The notes below the pieces were generated by a model. It made no database searches and was not told the origin of the DNA. It saw only the letters and a program-made list of their open reading frames with translations. The translations under genes and the position numbers were made by a program. A stretch of 64,000 nt of DNA from JOPF136 sp963773835 (GTDB lineage Bacteria > Acidobacteriota > Terriglobia > Acidiferrales > UBA7541), in the NCBI GenBank assembly GCA_963773835.1, contig CAVZCQ010000006.1, positions 69,109 to 133,108 of the forward strand. The letters are read 5' to 3'. Position 1 is the stretch's first letter; each line of letters begins with the position of its first letter. Below, in pieces: positions 9,501-16,224 of the stretch.

Positions 9501-12441
9501 CAGTTTCTTCACTCCGGCCAGCATTTCGTTCAGCGCCATGGGCATCACGGCGAACAACGTGACGGTGACGAGCGCGACCACGATTACGGCCACCTTCACG
9601 ATCGCAGGAAACGCAACGCTGGGGCCGCAGACCGTCTTTGTGACCACCGACGGCGTGACCACGGCCAACGTGGTGACCTTCACCGTGGACGCTCCGCCTA
9701 CGGTGACCACGATCAGCCCGGGGATGGGCGGCCAGAACACCATGGTGTCGGAGACCATTACCGGGACCAACTTCTTCTCTCCCGCCACGGTGGCCGTGAG
9801 CGGGACCGGGGTGACGGTGAGCAACGTGATGGTGACGAGCCCGACGACCATCACGGCCACGTTCACCATCGCCTCCAATGCCACGCTCTCCGGGCGTACC
9901 GTGTCCGTCACGACGAACGGAGTGACGGCCAACAGCCCGACGATGTTTACCGTGACGCCGCCGGTTCCCAACATCACCATGCTCAGCCAGACGATGGGAG
10001 CACAGGGGACGACCGTCAACCTGACCATCACGGGCACGAACTTTGTGACCGGGGCCGGCGGCAGCACAGTGAATTTCAGCGGCGCGGGCGTGAACGTATT
10101 GAACACGAACGCCACCAGCACGACAACAATTACGACGCAACTGATGATCACCGCCGGGGCCGCCCTGGGCATGCAGAACATCTCTGTGACCACATCCGGC
10201 GGAACCTCGAACAACGCCGCGTTTACCGTGGAGGCTCCGCCCACACTGACCATGTTGAGTGTGACGAGCGGGGACGAGGGCACTACCACTCCAACGATTA
10301 CTCTCACGGGGACGAATTTCTTCTCGCCCGCCACGATTTCATTCAGCGGGACGGGGATCACGGCGAACAGCGTGATGGTGACCAGCACGACCACCATCAC
10401 GGCAACGTTTACGATCGCGGCGAACGCAACGCTGGGTCCGCAGACCGTCTTCGTGACCACGGACGGCGTGACCACCTCGAACGTGGTGCAGTTCACCGTC
10501 AATCCGCCCGCGCCCACCCTCACCGCGCTCAGCCAGACCATGGGCGCGCGGGGAACTACCGTCAACCTCACGCTGACAGGCACGAATTTCCAGACTGGCG
10601 CCACGACGGTGAACTTCAGCGGCGCGGGCGTCACGGTCCAGAACACGATGGTGACCAGCGCCACCAGCCTCACCACGCAGTTTGTAATCGGCGCCGGGGC
10701 CGCGCTGGGCGCGCAGAACGTTTCGGTGACGACTGCGGGAGGCACTTCGGGGAACCAGTCCTTCACGGTGGAAGCCCCGCCCACCCTCACCATGCTCAGC
10801 CAGACGAGTGGGGATGAGGGCGCCACCACCGGCACGATCACGCTCACGGGCACGAATTTCTTCACTCCGGCCAGCATTTCGTTCAGCGGCACCGGAATCA
10901 CGGCCAACAGCGTGATGGTGACCAGCACGACAACGATTACGGCCACCTTTACGATCGCCGCCAATGCCCCGCTCGGGGCGCAAACGGTCTTCGTGACCAC
11001 CGACGGCGTGACCACTTCCAACGTGGTGCAGTTCACCGTCAACCCGCCCGCGCCCACGCTGACCATGCTCAGCGCGACTTCCGGGGTGCAGGGCAACACG
11101 GTGATGGAGACGCTCACGGGGACCAACTTCCAGATGGGAGCCGGGGCCACCACGGTCAACATCACCGGGGCGAACATCATGGTGACCGGCACGAACGTGA
11201 CCAGCTCCACGACGCTCACGGTGAATTTTGTGCTCGCGGCCAACGCCTCGCTCGGCGCTCAAAACGTAACGGTGACCACGGCCGGCGGCACGTCCGGTAC
11301 GCAGACGTTCACCGTGCTTCCGCCGCCACCAACGCTCACCATGCTGAGCGCGTCCACCGGCGTGCAGGGCAACACTGTGGCAGAGACGCTGACCGGGACG
11401 AATTTCGTCGCCGGCGCGACGACCATCTTGTTCAGCGGCTCCGGAATCACCACCACGAACGTGATGGTGACCAGCCCGACGACCCTGACGGCGAACTTCG
11501 TGATCAGCGCCACGGCCACGCTGGGCATTCAAAACGTATCCGTGATGACCGCCGGAGGGACATCGGGGACACAGCCGTTTACGGTGTTTCCGCCGCCGCC
11601 GACGATTACTGCCATCAGCCCGACAGGCGCCACGCTGGGAACTGCGAATCTGATGGTGACGATCACGGGCACGAACTTCGTTACCGGGCCGCTCTTCAAG
11701 GTCAACGTGCCCGCCGGCCAGGGCATCACTGTGACGAACGCTACGGTGGTGAGCAGCACCATGATTACGGCGACGTTCACGATTGCGGCGAACGCCACCA
11801 CGCCATTGCAGAACGTGACCGTGACCACGGCAGGCGGGACCAGCAACAACCAGCCCTTCGGCGTGGGCACGAACTTCACGATGACGGAGAATCCCTCCTC
11901 CAGCACGGTCATGGCAGGGGGAATGGCCGGCACCACGCTCACGATTATGTCCACGACGCCAAACACTCAGTTCCCGGCCAACGTGCAGTTCTCCGCATCG
12001 GGACTGCCCAATCTTTCCACGTGCAACTTCACCAGCACGGCAGCCGGATTCATGGGAGGCGCGACGGGAATCCTGCCGGCAGCCGACGGGACCGCGGCCA
12101 TGACGCAGGTGATGTTCATGTGCACGACCACCAAGGCGTCATTCGTGGCGCCGCGCACGCCTGCACCCTGGGCACCGCTGGGCGCCTCGCCGCTCGTCGC
12201 TCTGGCCTGGGGAACGCTGCTGATGGCGCTCGGCGCAGGATTGGTCGCCGCCAGGCAGCAGCGCGGCCGCCGGCTGCAGTGGGCGCTCGCCGCCTTCCTG
12301 ATCCTGGCCTTCGCAGGCTTCTCGAGCGCCTGCCACAACATGGGCATGCCGGGCACCATGCCGGGACCGTACAACATCACTGTGAAGGCCACCTCCGGCA
12401 ACGCCACGCAGACCGTCACCTACACGCTGACGGTGCAGTAG
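532..12441 (+). CDS. Giant secreted surface protein: sortilin/BNR propeller head, about 29 IPT/TIG repeats, C-terminal membrane hairpin
   Basis: 3,969 residues from ATG 532, chosen because AGGGGAA lies just upstream, a signal peptide follows (MRRTCSMVFPLAVAGMLF...) and the paralogue at 12572 begins the same way. Order: signal peptide; a conserved EWFYHQRRYPL motif near residue 64; a propeller with Asp-box repeats (STDAGAHW, SIDGGMTF) at about 117-900; one IPT domain; a beta-sandwich (WYSYTPTT) at about 996-1153; about 29 tandem IPT/TIG units of about 90 residues at 1157-3780; an Ig-like tail interrupted by two membrane helices (about 3884-3907 and 3915-3934) with a basic loop. Inference: a long stalk holding the propeller away from the cell, for adhesion or polymer binding. 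No catalytic motif was seen. The 12-kb frame is intact. Confidence 0.85.
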   Translation: MRRTCSMVFPLAVAGMLFYGCLFSPPLRAQTSGKTPAAGSSGAQDAETASGRRKEPDEVSRRQEWFYHQRRYPLARIPAGARQQALQQREASRREQVNRGMIAGNQNPDPPIIFNPWTAIGPQPTAANGFDFLQQITNTSNITDFSGRINAIAVDPKNNNIVYLGGADGGLWKSTDAGAHWLPLTDAQASLAMGAIAIDPGSCGGASCTTIYAGTGEANFAGDSYFGAGVLKSIDGGMTFTQLGATAGSVTFLSAVIPTSFVGPFDSQTGGAFFSDIVVNPTNSLQLLASVDFGAETKASGIFCSDNGGMNWKQVVAGAAGTAVVIAADGKTAFGALGDPGGLAANGIYRSTTANNTCATQTWTLLNAAPLPSGTAAGRISLGLAPSIATSPFTLYAAIANPLNQSSTFLDVFKSANTGTTWSATHAPDICQMQCFYDMVIKVHPNNSSVVFLGGSAVTNSNKMDIFLLRSTNGGGTWDAGNLTTDIAFDGTNEIHVDQHAIAFSPPTPGAGSYTMYVGNDGGAWDTPMTCNTINPGTCSTVAWTDLNLTLSLSQHYAGVSMHPASQLVVMGGFQDNGSQKYDAGTFPGSTAWTMINGSDGGATYIDRGVPSTVYATTEFIPNFSFITKSVTNGDLDSTNAITFSQATNGIDANGTGSDYSEFIPQLASDPTPGNNRVLYYPTCNLYQSRDGAGNWTAMTAASLCAAGLADYTTIAPAADGNTVYAGDSNGGVHVTTNAIRAANAAWTNVTKAPLPGRFITKIAVSPTNPQFALVAYSGFCGFNAGDNVGHVFETANGGTSWTDISGGCNGVVGQALPNTPVNDIVIDPADNTNQTFYVATDVGVFITSNGGGVWLQLDQQPRTLPDGVVLSLTLRNESRTLVAGLHGRGAWAMQLQSFMPAYGLASLTPVFAAQGSAADVMLTANGEGFVSGDTVQFNGVGLVTTFVSPTKLTATIPAAMLANRGTASITVFDATNMSSNALPFSVVLIYSAAAAAPPNDLFMNAIAVPASMTSFTDIQNTFAATMTPTDPNPSSVNGCILMGANIPPPASNGAANSIWYSYTPTTNAMVEADTVGSTVPLNNQGLFGTADTILEVVTGSPVAFTAVACNDDIVSGNFITSEVKFLAAANTTYFFMVSQYEGVGGITVFNLNATPMPTLTSITPNSGLTGSSFMVTLMGSGFTAPVTLNFNGTGGSFSNVQVVSSTMITATLTLASGLMTATDTVSVTNSEATSNTVNFQVTNGPPTLTSIAPSMGAQGAAIPVTLTGTNFDNSSAIVFGGTGITSSTPVVVNSTQITATFTISGTAATQTVMVTTMAGMSGTVQFTVNPAPTISSISPATGGQNSAITVTIIGTNFFSPATVTVSGTGVTVTNATVTSPTTITATFTIASNATISGRTVSVTTDGFTVNSPTMFTVTAPVPTLNSISPASGVLGVGGATQMESVTLTGSNFVAPVTINFSGTGITATSVTLQSSTTITAVFNIAPTTALGTQNVTVTAGGQTSGSQTFTVASPPTLTSISPTSGVVGTSVPVTLTGTNFFSPATINFSGTGITANSVTVTSGTTITATFVIAANAPLGGQTISVTTSGVTTSSMAVQFTVNPPAPTLTSLSLPMGAQGAASISETLTGTNFQTGAGNTTISFSGTGITASNINVTSSTSLTATFMVAAGASPGAQTVFVTTAGGASANMTTFTVEAAPTLTMLSQTTGVQGTTTSTITLTGMNFFSPASISFSGSGITANSVTVTSTTTITATFTIAANAPLGPQTVFVTTDGVTTSNVVQFTVNPPVPTLTSLSVTMGAQGGTVNETLTGTNFVSGATIQFSGSGITASNVVVVSATSITATFTILGTATPGAQNVTVMTSGGTSGSKPFTVESAPSLTSLSQTMGAQGTTTGTITLTGMNFFSPASISFSASGITANSVTVTSGTTITATFTIAAGATLGPQTVFVTTDGVTTANVVQFTVEAPPTLGMISPAGGDQGAAVPVTLTGTNFFSPAMVAVSGTGVTVSNVVVMNSTTITATFTIAANATLSSRTVSVTSDGVTTGTVMFGVNPPAPTLTALSVTMGAQGAVINETLTGTNFVTGAGNTTISFSGAGVTPSNINVTSATSLTATFTVAAGASPGAQTVFVTTSGGTSTNMTTFTVEAAPTLTMLSVTAGDEGTTTGTITLTGANFFTPASITFSGTGITANSVTVTSPTTITATFTVAANATLGAQTVFVTTDGVTTSNVVQFTVNPPAPTLTALSTTMGAQGAVIMETLTGTNFQMGAGTTTISFSGAGIVASNINVTSATSLTATFTVAANAAAGAQTVFVTTAGGKSANMTTFTVNAAPTLTMLSQTMGAQGTTTGSITLTGTNFFTPASISFSAMGITANNVTVTSATTITATFTIAAGATLGPQTVFVTTDGVTTANVVTFTVDAPPTVTMISPAMGGQNTATNVTITGTNFFSPAVVNITGTGVTVSSVMVTSPTTITATFTIASGATLSGRTVTVMTNGATTATGVTFTVIPPVPNITMLSPTIGAQGTTVNLTITGTNFLVGAGNTVNFGGAGVTVMNTNGTSATTITTQLVIAAGAALGAQNISVTTSGGTSNNSPFTVEAPPTLTMLSQTSGNQGTTTPTITLTGTNFFSPATISFSGTGITANSVMVTSTTTITATFTIAANATLGPQTVFVTTDGVTTSNVVQFTVNPPVPTLTLLSQTQGAQGTTVSLTLTGANFIMGATTVNFSGAGVTVQNTMVTSATTLTTQFVIGAGAALGAQNVSVTTAGGTSGNQTFTVEAPPTLTMLSLTTGVQGTTTSTITLTGTGFFTPATISFSGTGITANSVTVTSTTTITATFTIAAGAALGPQTVFVTTDGVTTSNVVQFTVNPPAPTLTALSTTMGAQGAVIMETLTGTNFQMGAGTTTISFSGAGIVASNINVTSATSLTATFTIAANAAAGAQTVFVTTAGGKSANMTNFTVEAAPTLTSLSQTMGAQGTTTGTITLTGTSFFTPASISFSAMGITANNVTVTSATTITATFTIAGNATLGPQTVFVTTDGVTTANVVTFTVDAPPTVTTISPGMGGQNTMVSETITGTNFFSPATVAVSGTGVTVSNVMVTSPTTITATFTIASNATLSGRTVSVTTNGVTANSPTMFTVTPPVPNITMLSQTMGAQGTTVNLTITGTNFVTGAGGSTVNFSGAGVNVLNTNATSTTTITTQLMITAGAALGMQNISVTTSGGTSNNAAFTVEAPPTLTMLSVTSGDEGTTTPTITLTGTNFFSPATISFSGTGITANSVMVTSTTTITATFTIAANATLGPQTVFVTTDGVTTSNVVQFTVNPPAPTLTALSQTMGARGTTVNLTLTGTNFQTGATTVNFSGAGVTVQNTMVTSATSLTTQFVIGAGAALGAQNVSVTTAGGTSGNQSFTVEAPPTLTMLSQTSGDEGATTGTITLTGTNFFTPASISFSGTGITANSVMVTSTTTITATFTIAANAPLGAQTVFVTTDGVTTSNVVQFTVNPPAPTLTMLSATSGVQGNTVMETLTGTNFQMGAGATTVNITGANIMVTGTNVTSSTTLTVNFVLAANASLGAQNVTVTTAGGTSGTQTFTVLPPPPTLTMLSASTGVQGNTVAETLTGTNFVAGATTILFSGSGITTTNVMVTSPTTLTANFVISATATLGIQNVSVMTAGGTSGTQPFTVFPPPPTITAISPTGATLGTANLMVTITGTNFVTGPLFKVNVPAGQGITVTNATVVSSTMITATFTIAANATTPLQNVTVTTAGGTSNNQPFGVGTNFTMTENPSSSTVMAGGMAGTTLTIMSTTPNTQFPANVQFSASGLPNLSTCNFTSTAAGFMGGATGILPAADGTAAMTQVMFMCTTTKASFVAPRTPAPWAPLGASPLVALAWGTLLMALGAGLVAARQQRGRRLQWALAAFLILAFAGFSSACHNMGMPGTMPGPYNITVKATSGNATQTVTYTLTVQ
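4003..11870 (+). repeat. Tandem array of about 29 IPT/TIG-encoding units
   Basis: Each unit is about 270 bp and opens with a PTLT-LS-x(4)-GAQG-like strand, followed by LTGTNF, then a FSG-GITA-type strand and TATFTIAA, ending Q-FTV. Two unit styles often alternate: one with FFSPATISFSGTGITANSV and one with TNFQMGAG or a similar loop. Unit starts by eye: about 4006, 4267, 4530, 4797, 5074, 5350, 5630, 5902, 6168, 6430, 6706, 6985, 7250, 7528, 7797, 8069, 8338, 8610, 8876, 9150, 9428, 9697, 9965, 10237, 10513, 10780, 11055, 11327 and 11598. Confidence 0.85.
7225..9323 (+). repeat. Long direct repeat inside the IPT array, offset 1,899 bp
   Basis: Bases 7225-7424 recur at 9124-9323 without a mismatch that I could find, and similarity continues into the following units. 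The offset of 1,899 bp is 633 codons, or seven IPT units, so the array grew by copying a seven-unit block in frame. Confidence 0.8.
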
Positions 12442-12446
12442 GGGCG

Positions 12447-12467
12447 GCCTGCCTGCCGCAGGCAGGC
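12447..12467. terminator. Hairpin after the giant gene (9-bp perfect stem, 3-nt loop)
   Basis: GCCTGCCTG-CCG-CAGGCAGGC lies six bases after the stop codon and is followed by only TTT. It may act as a weak terminator, or be a dispersed palindromic element. The short T-run makes a strong intrinsic terminator unlikely. Confidence 0.45.
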
Positions 12468-12515
12468 TTTACGCGGCCATTTCGGAACGCCGCACGACGG
12501 CCGCGCGTGTCAACC

Positions 12516-12534
12516 GGGCGGGATTAACCCGCCC
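12516..12534 (+). other. Hairpin in the leader of the second surface-protein gene
   Basis: GGGCGGG-ATTAA-CCCGCCC is a perfect 7-bp stem, 38 bases upstream of the ATG at 12572. Its role is unknown; it could stabilise the leader or act as a terminator for read-through from the upstream gene. Confidence 0.35.
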
Positions 12535-12571
12535 CGACACTCTCGGAGCAGTGGCCCGGCCAGGGAGCTCG

Positions 12572-15500
12572 ATGAGACGCGGTCCTTCGGTGGTCTTTCT
12601 TTTTGGGGTGGCCAGCCTGGTACTGGCCGGATGGCTCATCTCCCTTCCGCTCCGGGGGCAATCCACGGGGGACCGTCCGCCAACAGCGAATCCGCGGGAT
12701 GACGGAGACGAAAATTCCGCCTCGGGCCCTGAGAGTGAACGCGACGACGTCCGCGGCCGGGAGGAGTGGTTCTATCGCCAGCGGCGGTATCCGCTGGCGG
12801 CGATTCCGGGTGGCGCGCGACTGAAGGCGCTCGAGCGAAAAGAGGAGATGCGCCGCGCGCAGCGCGAACAGCGCAACGGCTCCGGCGGCGCGAATGCGAG
12901 CACCTTCATCGCCCTCCGAATGCTGGCCAGTGCCACGGCGTGGACTCCCATCGGTCCGACGCCGACCGCAGATGCCGACCCTGCCGTGGGGCTGGTATCG
13001 GGCCGGGTCACTGCGATCGCGGTGGACCCCACGAACTCCAACATTGTTTTTGTGGGTGGCGCCCAGGGCGGTGTGTGGAAGTCCACCGACGGGGGAGCGC
13101 ACTGGCTGCCCATGTTCGACACGGAAAAAACGCTGGCCATCGGCTCGATCGCCATCGACCCTTCGAGCTGCGCTCCGGCGCCTTGCACAACCCTGTATGT
13201 GGGCACCGGCGAGCAGAATTTCTCCGGCGATTCCTACTATGGAGCGGGCATCTATAAATCCACAGATGGCGGCATGACCTGGGCCCAGGTCCTGGGCGAA
13301 ACCATCCTGAACCCGCAGCCCGCCGCGCCGGATTCCTTTCTTCCGCCGGCAGCGCCGTTCAACCAGGCTGTCGGCGGCGCGCGCATCGGCGCATTGGTTG
13401 TGCATCCGGCGACGCCAACGCGAATTTTCGCTGCCGTGCAGATCTTCGAGAACGTGGGAGGCGGCGCCAGCTCCGGCATCTATTGCTCGGATGATGAAGG
13501 CTCAACGTGGACGCAAGTAATTTCCGGCGCCATCGGAACCGACGTGGCCATCAATGCGACGGCAGGGATTGGCTATGCGGCGCTGGGATCAAACAATGGG
13601 GACACAGACAACCGCGACACGACAGGCCAGAACGGCGTGTACAAGTCCGTCAATGTCAATGCGGCTTGCGCGAGCCAAACCTGGACGCTGGTGAGCAAGG
13701 CGCCCGTCCCACTGGCCACCGCTGCGGGGACGATCCGGCTGGGACTGGCCCCCTCCGACGCCAGCGGCAATACCTTGTACGCCGCGGTCACCAATCCCAT
13801 CTCCTCGACCCCGCCTTTCAATACCACGCTCGCCGGCGTGTTCAAGACGGTCAATGGGGGGACGACGTGGACCGTCGTCACTCCTTCCCAGGATTTCTGC
13901 ATGAACCAATGCGATTACGACCTGGCGCTGAAGGTTCACCCCAACGACGCCAATACCGTATTTGCCGGCGGGTCGGCGGTCCGCGACAACGGCGGCCAGC
14001 CTTTCTTCCTGCTGCGAACGAACGACGGCGGCGCCACCTGGACGCAGATCGCGCAGGATTCAGGCGGCACGCTGCTGCACGTGGATCAGCATGCCATCGC
14101 ATTTGGATTTACTGGTGCGAATGTGAGCTCGATCTTTGTGGGCAACGATGGGGGAATCTGGCGCTCGCCGCTGGCTGCGCCCATGAGCCCCATTGCCTGG
14201 ACGAACCGGAACCAGACTCTGCAGCTCTCTCAGTTCTATCCCGGGATTTCGATGGATCCGGCGACGGCGAATCTCGGCTTCGGAGGCACACAGGACAACG
14301 GCACGCAGAAATATGACGTCGCGGCCAACCCTCCGAACCAGTGGATTGAGCAGGCCCCGTGCGGGGACGGCGGCTACACGGCGATTGATCCGGCTTCGCC
14401 GAGCACCATTTATGCGGCTTGCCAGAAGATCCGTATTCGCAAGTCATTCAACGACGGGGCGGACAATTTCTTCACCGCCGCGGACAGCGGCATCGCGCAA
14501 TCCGACCGGTCTGAGTTCATCCCCCCGCTGGTGATTGATCCGAATCCGGCCAGCTCCAACCGGCTGTACTTCGGTACGTACCGCGTGTGGCAGACCGCCA
14601 ACGGAGGAGGAAGCTGGATCGCGATTTCCCCCGATCTGACCGCCGGTCCTGCGAACTCCCCCGATTTGACCAGCCTCTCTGTGTCTCCCGTGAATTCCGA
14701 CGTAGTTTACGCAGGAACGTTTGACAGCAAAGTGTGGCGCACCACAAATGCCAGCTCCGGGAGCGGAGCCACATGGACGGAACTGGACGGGGGTACGCTC
14801 CCGCCGCGAGCCATCACCGAGGTTGTCGCCGACCCCAACCGTGCGGATTCCGTGTTCGTCACCGTTTCGGGTTTCAGTGGATTCCAGATCAACCCGCCGG
14901 CGACGGACACGCAGGGGCACGTGTTCCGTTGCTCCGCCACCCAGTCCTCCTGCACGGACATCAGCGGCGCTGGGGCCGGCGCTTTGCCTAACGTGCCGGT
15001 CAACGCCATCGTGGTGGACCCGATTGACGCCATCAGCGACACCCTGTACATCGGCACCGACGTCGGCGTGTTTGCGAGCCTGGACGGAGGCACCACCTGG
15101 CAGCCCGATTTTCCCGGGGCGCCGAATGGGCTGCCCAACGTGGCCGTACTTTCATTGACGCTGCAGCCCACGGTGCGAATTCTGCGGGCCGGCACGCACG
15201 GGCGCGGCGCCTGGGACCTGCAGCTTTCCAATGTGGCGCCTCTCCGGCTGGCCTCCCTGGCGCCGAACACCGCGCCGGTGACCACGATGAGCCTGTTGCT
15301 GACGTTGACCGGAGGGGGTTTCACATCGAACTCCACGGTATTGTTCAACGGCGTCACGCACACGCCGTCGTTGCAGAGCTCGATGCAGATGACGGCCACG
15401 CTGAATGCGGGCGACTTTTCGAGCGTCGGCCCGGTGAACGTGCAGGTATCCGACCCGGTGGGCGGCCTCTCCGACACGATGACTTTCACGATCACGAACG

Positions 15501-16117
15501 ACTTCAAGTTCTGTGTGGGTGTGAGCGCGGGCATGGCGTGCCCCATCACGGGCTCTGGTTCCACACCCCGCGGGGTTGCGCTGGCCACCCCGCTCACGAT
15601 TATGCCTGCCCAGAGCGCTCCCTTCCCTGCCAACGTGCTGTTCTCCTGTTTGGGATTGCCGAACGAGTCGTCGTGCAACTTCACGAGCACCGCGCCTGGA
15701 TTCAGCGCCAATCCGCCGACGTTGCCAGCCTCCGCTGGAACGATGGGGAACACGCAGGTGACCGTATCGTTCATGACCACCGCCCCGTCGCTCGTGGCGC
15801 CGCGAGGGCGCCGGCGGGGGCCCCCGGTGGCCGCGCCGCCGGTCGTAGTCTTTGCCTGGGGCTCGCTGCTGGCCGCACTGAGCGCCGGGCTGATCGCCGC
15901 TGCTCGCCAGCGCCGCACACGGCTGCGTTGGGTATTCGCGGTCCTGCTGCTCCTGGCGTTCGCGGGGATGACCGGCGGCTGCGGAGGCAGCAGCGGGAAT
16001 GGAGGCGGAGGAGGCGGGGGAAATCCAGGGACCATGCCGGGAACATATCCCATCACAGTGATGGCCACGTCCGGCAGCGTGTCTCACAGCGTCACGTACA
16101 CGCTGACGGTGCAGTAG
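12572..16117 (+). CDS. Sortilin-like BNR propeller surface protein with the same C-terminal membrane hairpin
   Basis: 1,181 residues. ATG 12572 is preferred over GTG 12551 because CAGGGAG precedes it and MRRGPSVVFLFGVASLVLAG is a normal signal peptide, parallel to the upstream paralogue. The protein shares EWFYRQRRYPL with that paralogue, then has Asp-box propeller repeats (STDGGAHW, STDGGMTW, NDGGATW) at about 120-885 and one IPT domain at about 894-985. It ends with an Ig-like tail (GLPNESSCNFTSTA) interrupted by helices at about 1091-1111 and 1120-1137, a Cys-Gly-rich linker, and the last strands GTYPITVMATSG and VTYTLTVQ. It is probably a tandem duplicate of the neighbour without the IPT array. 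Location is probably the cell surface; function is unknown. A glycosidase role cannot be read from Asp-boxes alone. Confidence 0.85.
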   Translation: MRRGPSVVFLFGVASLVLAGWLISLPLRGQSTGDRPPTANPRDDGDENSASGPESERDDVRGREEWFYRQRRYPLAAIPGGARLKALERKEEMRRAQREQRNGSGGANASTFIALRMLASATAWTPIGPTPTADADPAVGLVSGRVTAIAVDPTNSNIVFVGGAQGGVWKSTDGGAHWLPMFDTEKTLAIGSIAIDPSSCAPAPCTTLYVGTGEQNFSGDSYYGAGIYKSTDGGMTWAQVLGETILNPQPAAPDSFLPPAAPFNQAVGGARIGALVVHPATPTRIFAAVQIFENVGGGASSGIYCSDDEGSTWTQVISGAIGTDVAINATAGIGYAALGSNNGDTDNRDTTGQNGVYKSVNVNAACASQTWTLVSKAPVPLATAAGTIRLGLAPSDASGNTLYAAVTNPISSTPPFNTTLAGVFKTVNGGTTWTVVTPSQDFCMNQCDYDLALKVHPNDANTVFAGGSAVRDNGGQPFFLLRTNDGGATWTQIAQDSGGTLLHVDQHAIAFGFTGANVSSIFVGNDGGIWRSPLAAPMSPIAWTNRNQTLQLSQFYPGISMDPATANLGFGGTQDNGTQKYDVAANPPNQWIEQAPCGDGGYTAIDPASPSTIYAACQKIRIRKSFNDGADNFFTAADSGIAQSDRSEFIPPLVIDPNPASSNRLYFGTYRVWQTANGGGSWIAISPDLTAGPANSPDLTSLSVSPVNSDVVYAGTFDSKVWRTTNASSGSGATWTELDGGTLPPRAITEVVADPNRADSVFVTVSGFSGFQINPPATDTQGHVFRCSATQSSCTDISGAGAGALPNVPVNAIVVDPIDAISDTLYIGTDVGVFASLDGGTTWQPDFPGAPNGLPNVAVLSLTLQPTVRILRAGTHGRGAWDLQLSNVAPLRLASLAPNTAPVTTMSLLLTLTGGGFTSNSTVLFNGVTHTPSLQSSMQMTATLNAGDFSSVGPVNVQVSDPVGGLSDTMTFTITNDFKFCVGVSAGMACPITGSGSTPRGVALATPLTIMPAQSAPFPANVLFSCLGLPNESSCNFTSTAPGFSANPPTLPASAGTMGNTQVTVSFMTTAPSLVAPRGRRRGPPVAAPPVVVFAWGSLLAALSAGLIAAARQRRTRLRWVFAVLLLLAFAGMTGGCGGSSGNGGGGGGGNPGTMPGTYPITVMATSGSVSHSVTYTLTVQ

Positions 16118-16136
16118 GGGCGGCTTTATGCCGCCC
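16118..16136 (+). other. Hairpin directly after the second surface-protein stop
   Basis: GGGCGGC-TTTAT-GCCGCCC, a perfect 7-bp stem that begins at the base after the stop codon. It has no T-run, so it is more likely an mRNA 3'-end stabiliser than a self-sufficient terminator. Confidence 0.4.
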
Positions 16137-16157
16137 TGCCCGGAGCTTAGCCGCCAA

Positions 16158-16195
16158 TGAAAAGGCCCGGAACCGATCACATCGGCTCCAGGCCT
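16158..16195 (-). terminator. Intrinsic terminator for the large lipoprotein gene
   Basis: Read on the minus strand, a 15-bp arm AGGCCTGGAGCCGAT pairs across a 3-nt loop, with two G-U pairs, and runs into TTTTCAT. The two non-Watson-Crick positions are G-U wobbles only in the minus-strand RNA, which supports that orientation. It lies about 30 bases after the lipoprotein stop codon. Confidence 0.75.
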
Positions 16196-16224
16196 CTTGC
16201 TTGAAAGCTGGCCAGGACTGGAAC

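Noticed and set aside
5548..10140. A 1,530-codon open frame on the minus strand opposite the IPT array, plus other long antisense frames up to 11532
   Set aside because: It is the mirror of a GC-rich, low-complexity repeat: its product is Arg/Gly/His-rich with no domains, no ribosome site, and it varies unit by unit with the sense repeats. Skewed codon use of the real gene keeps stops out of this frame.
12447..12467. Strong terminator after the giant gene
   Set aside because: The stem is strong but only three T follow, and similar palindromes can be dispersed elements, so it is listed at low confidence only.
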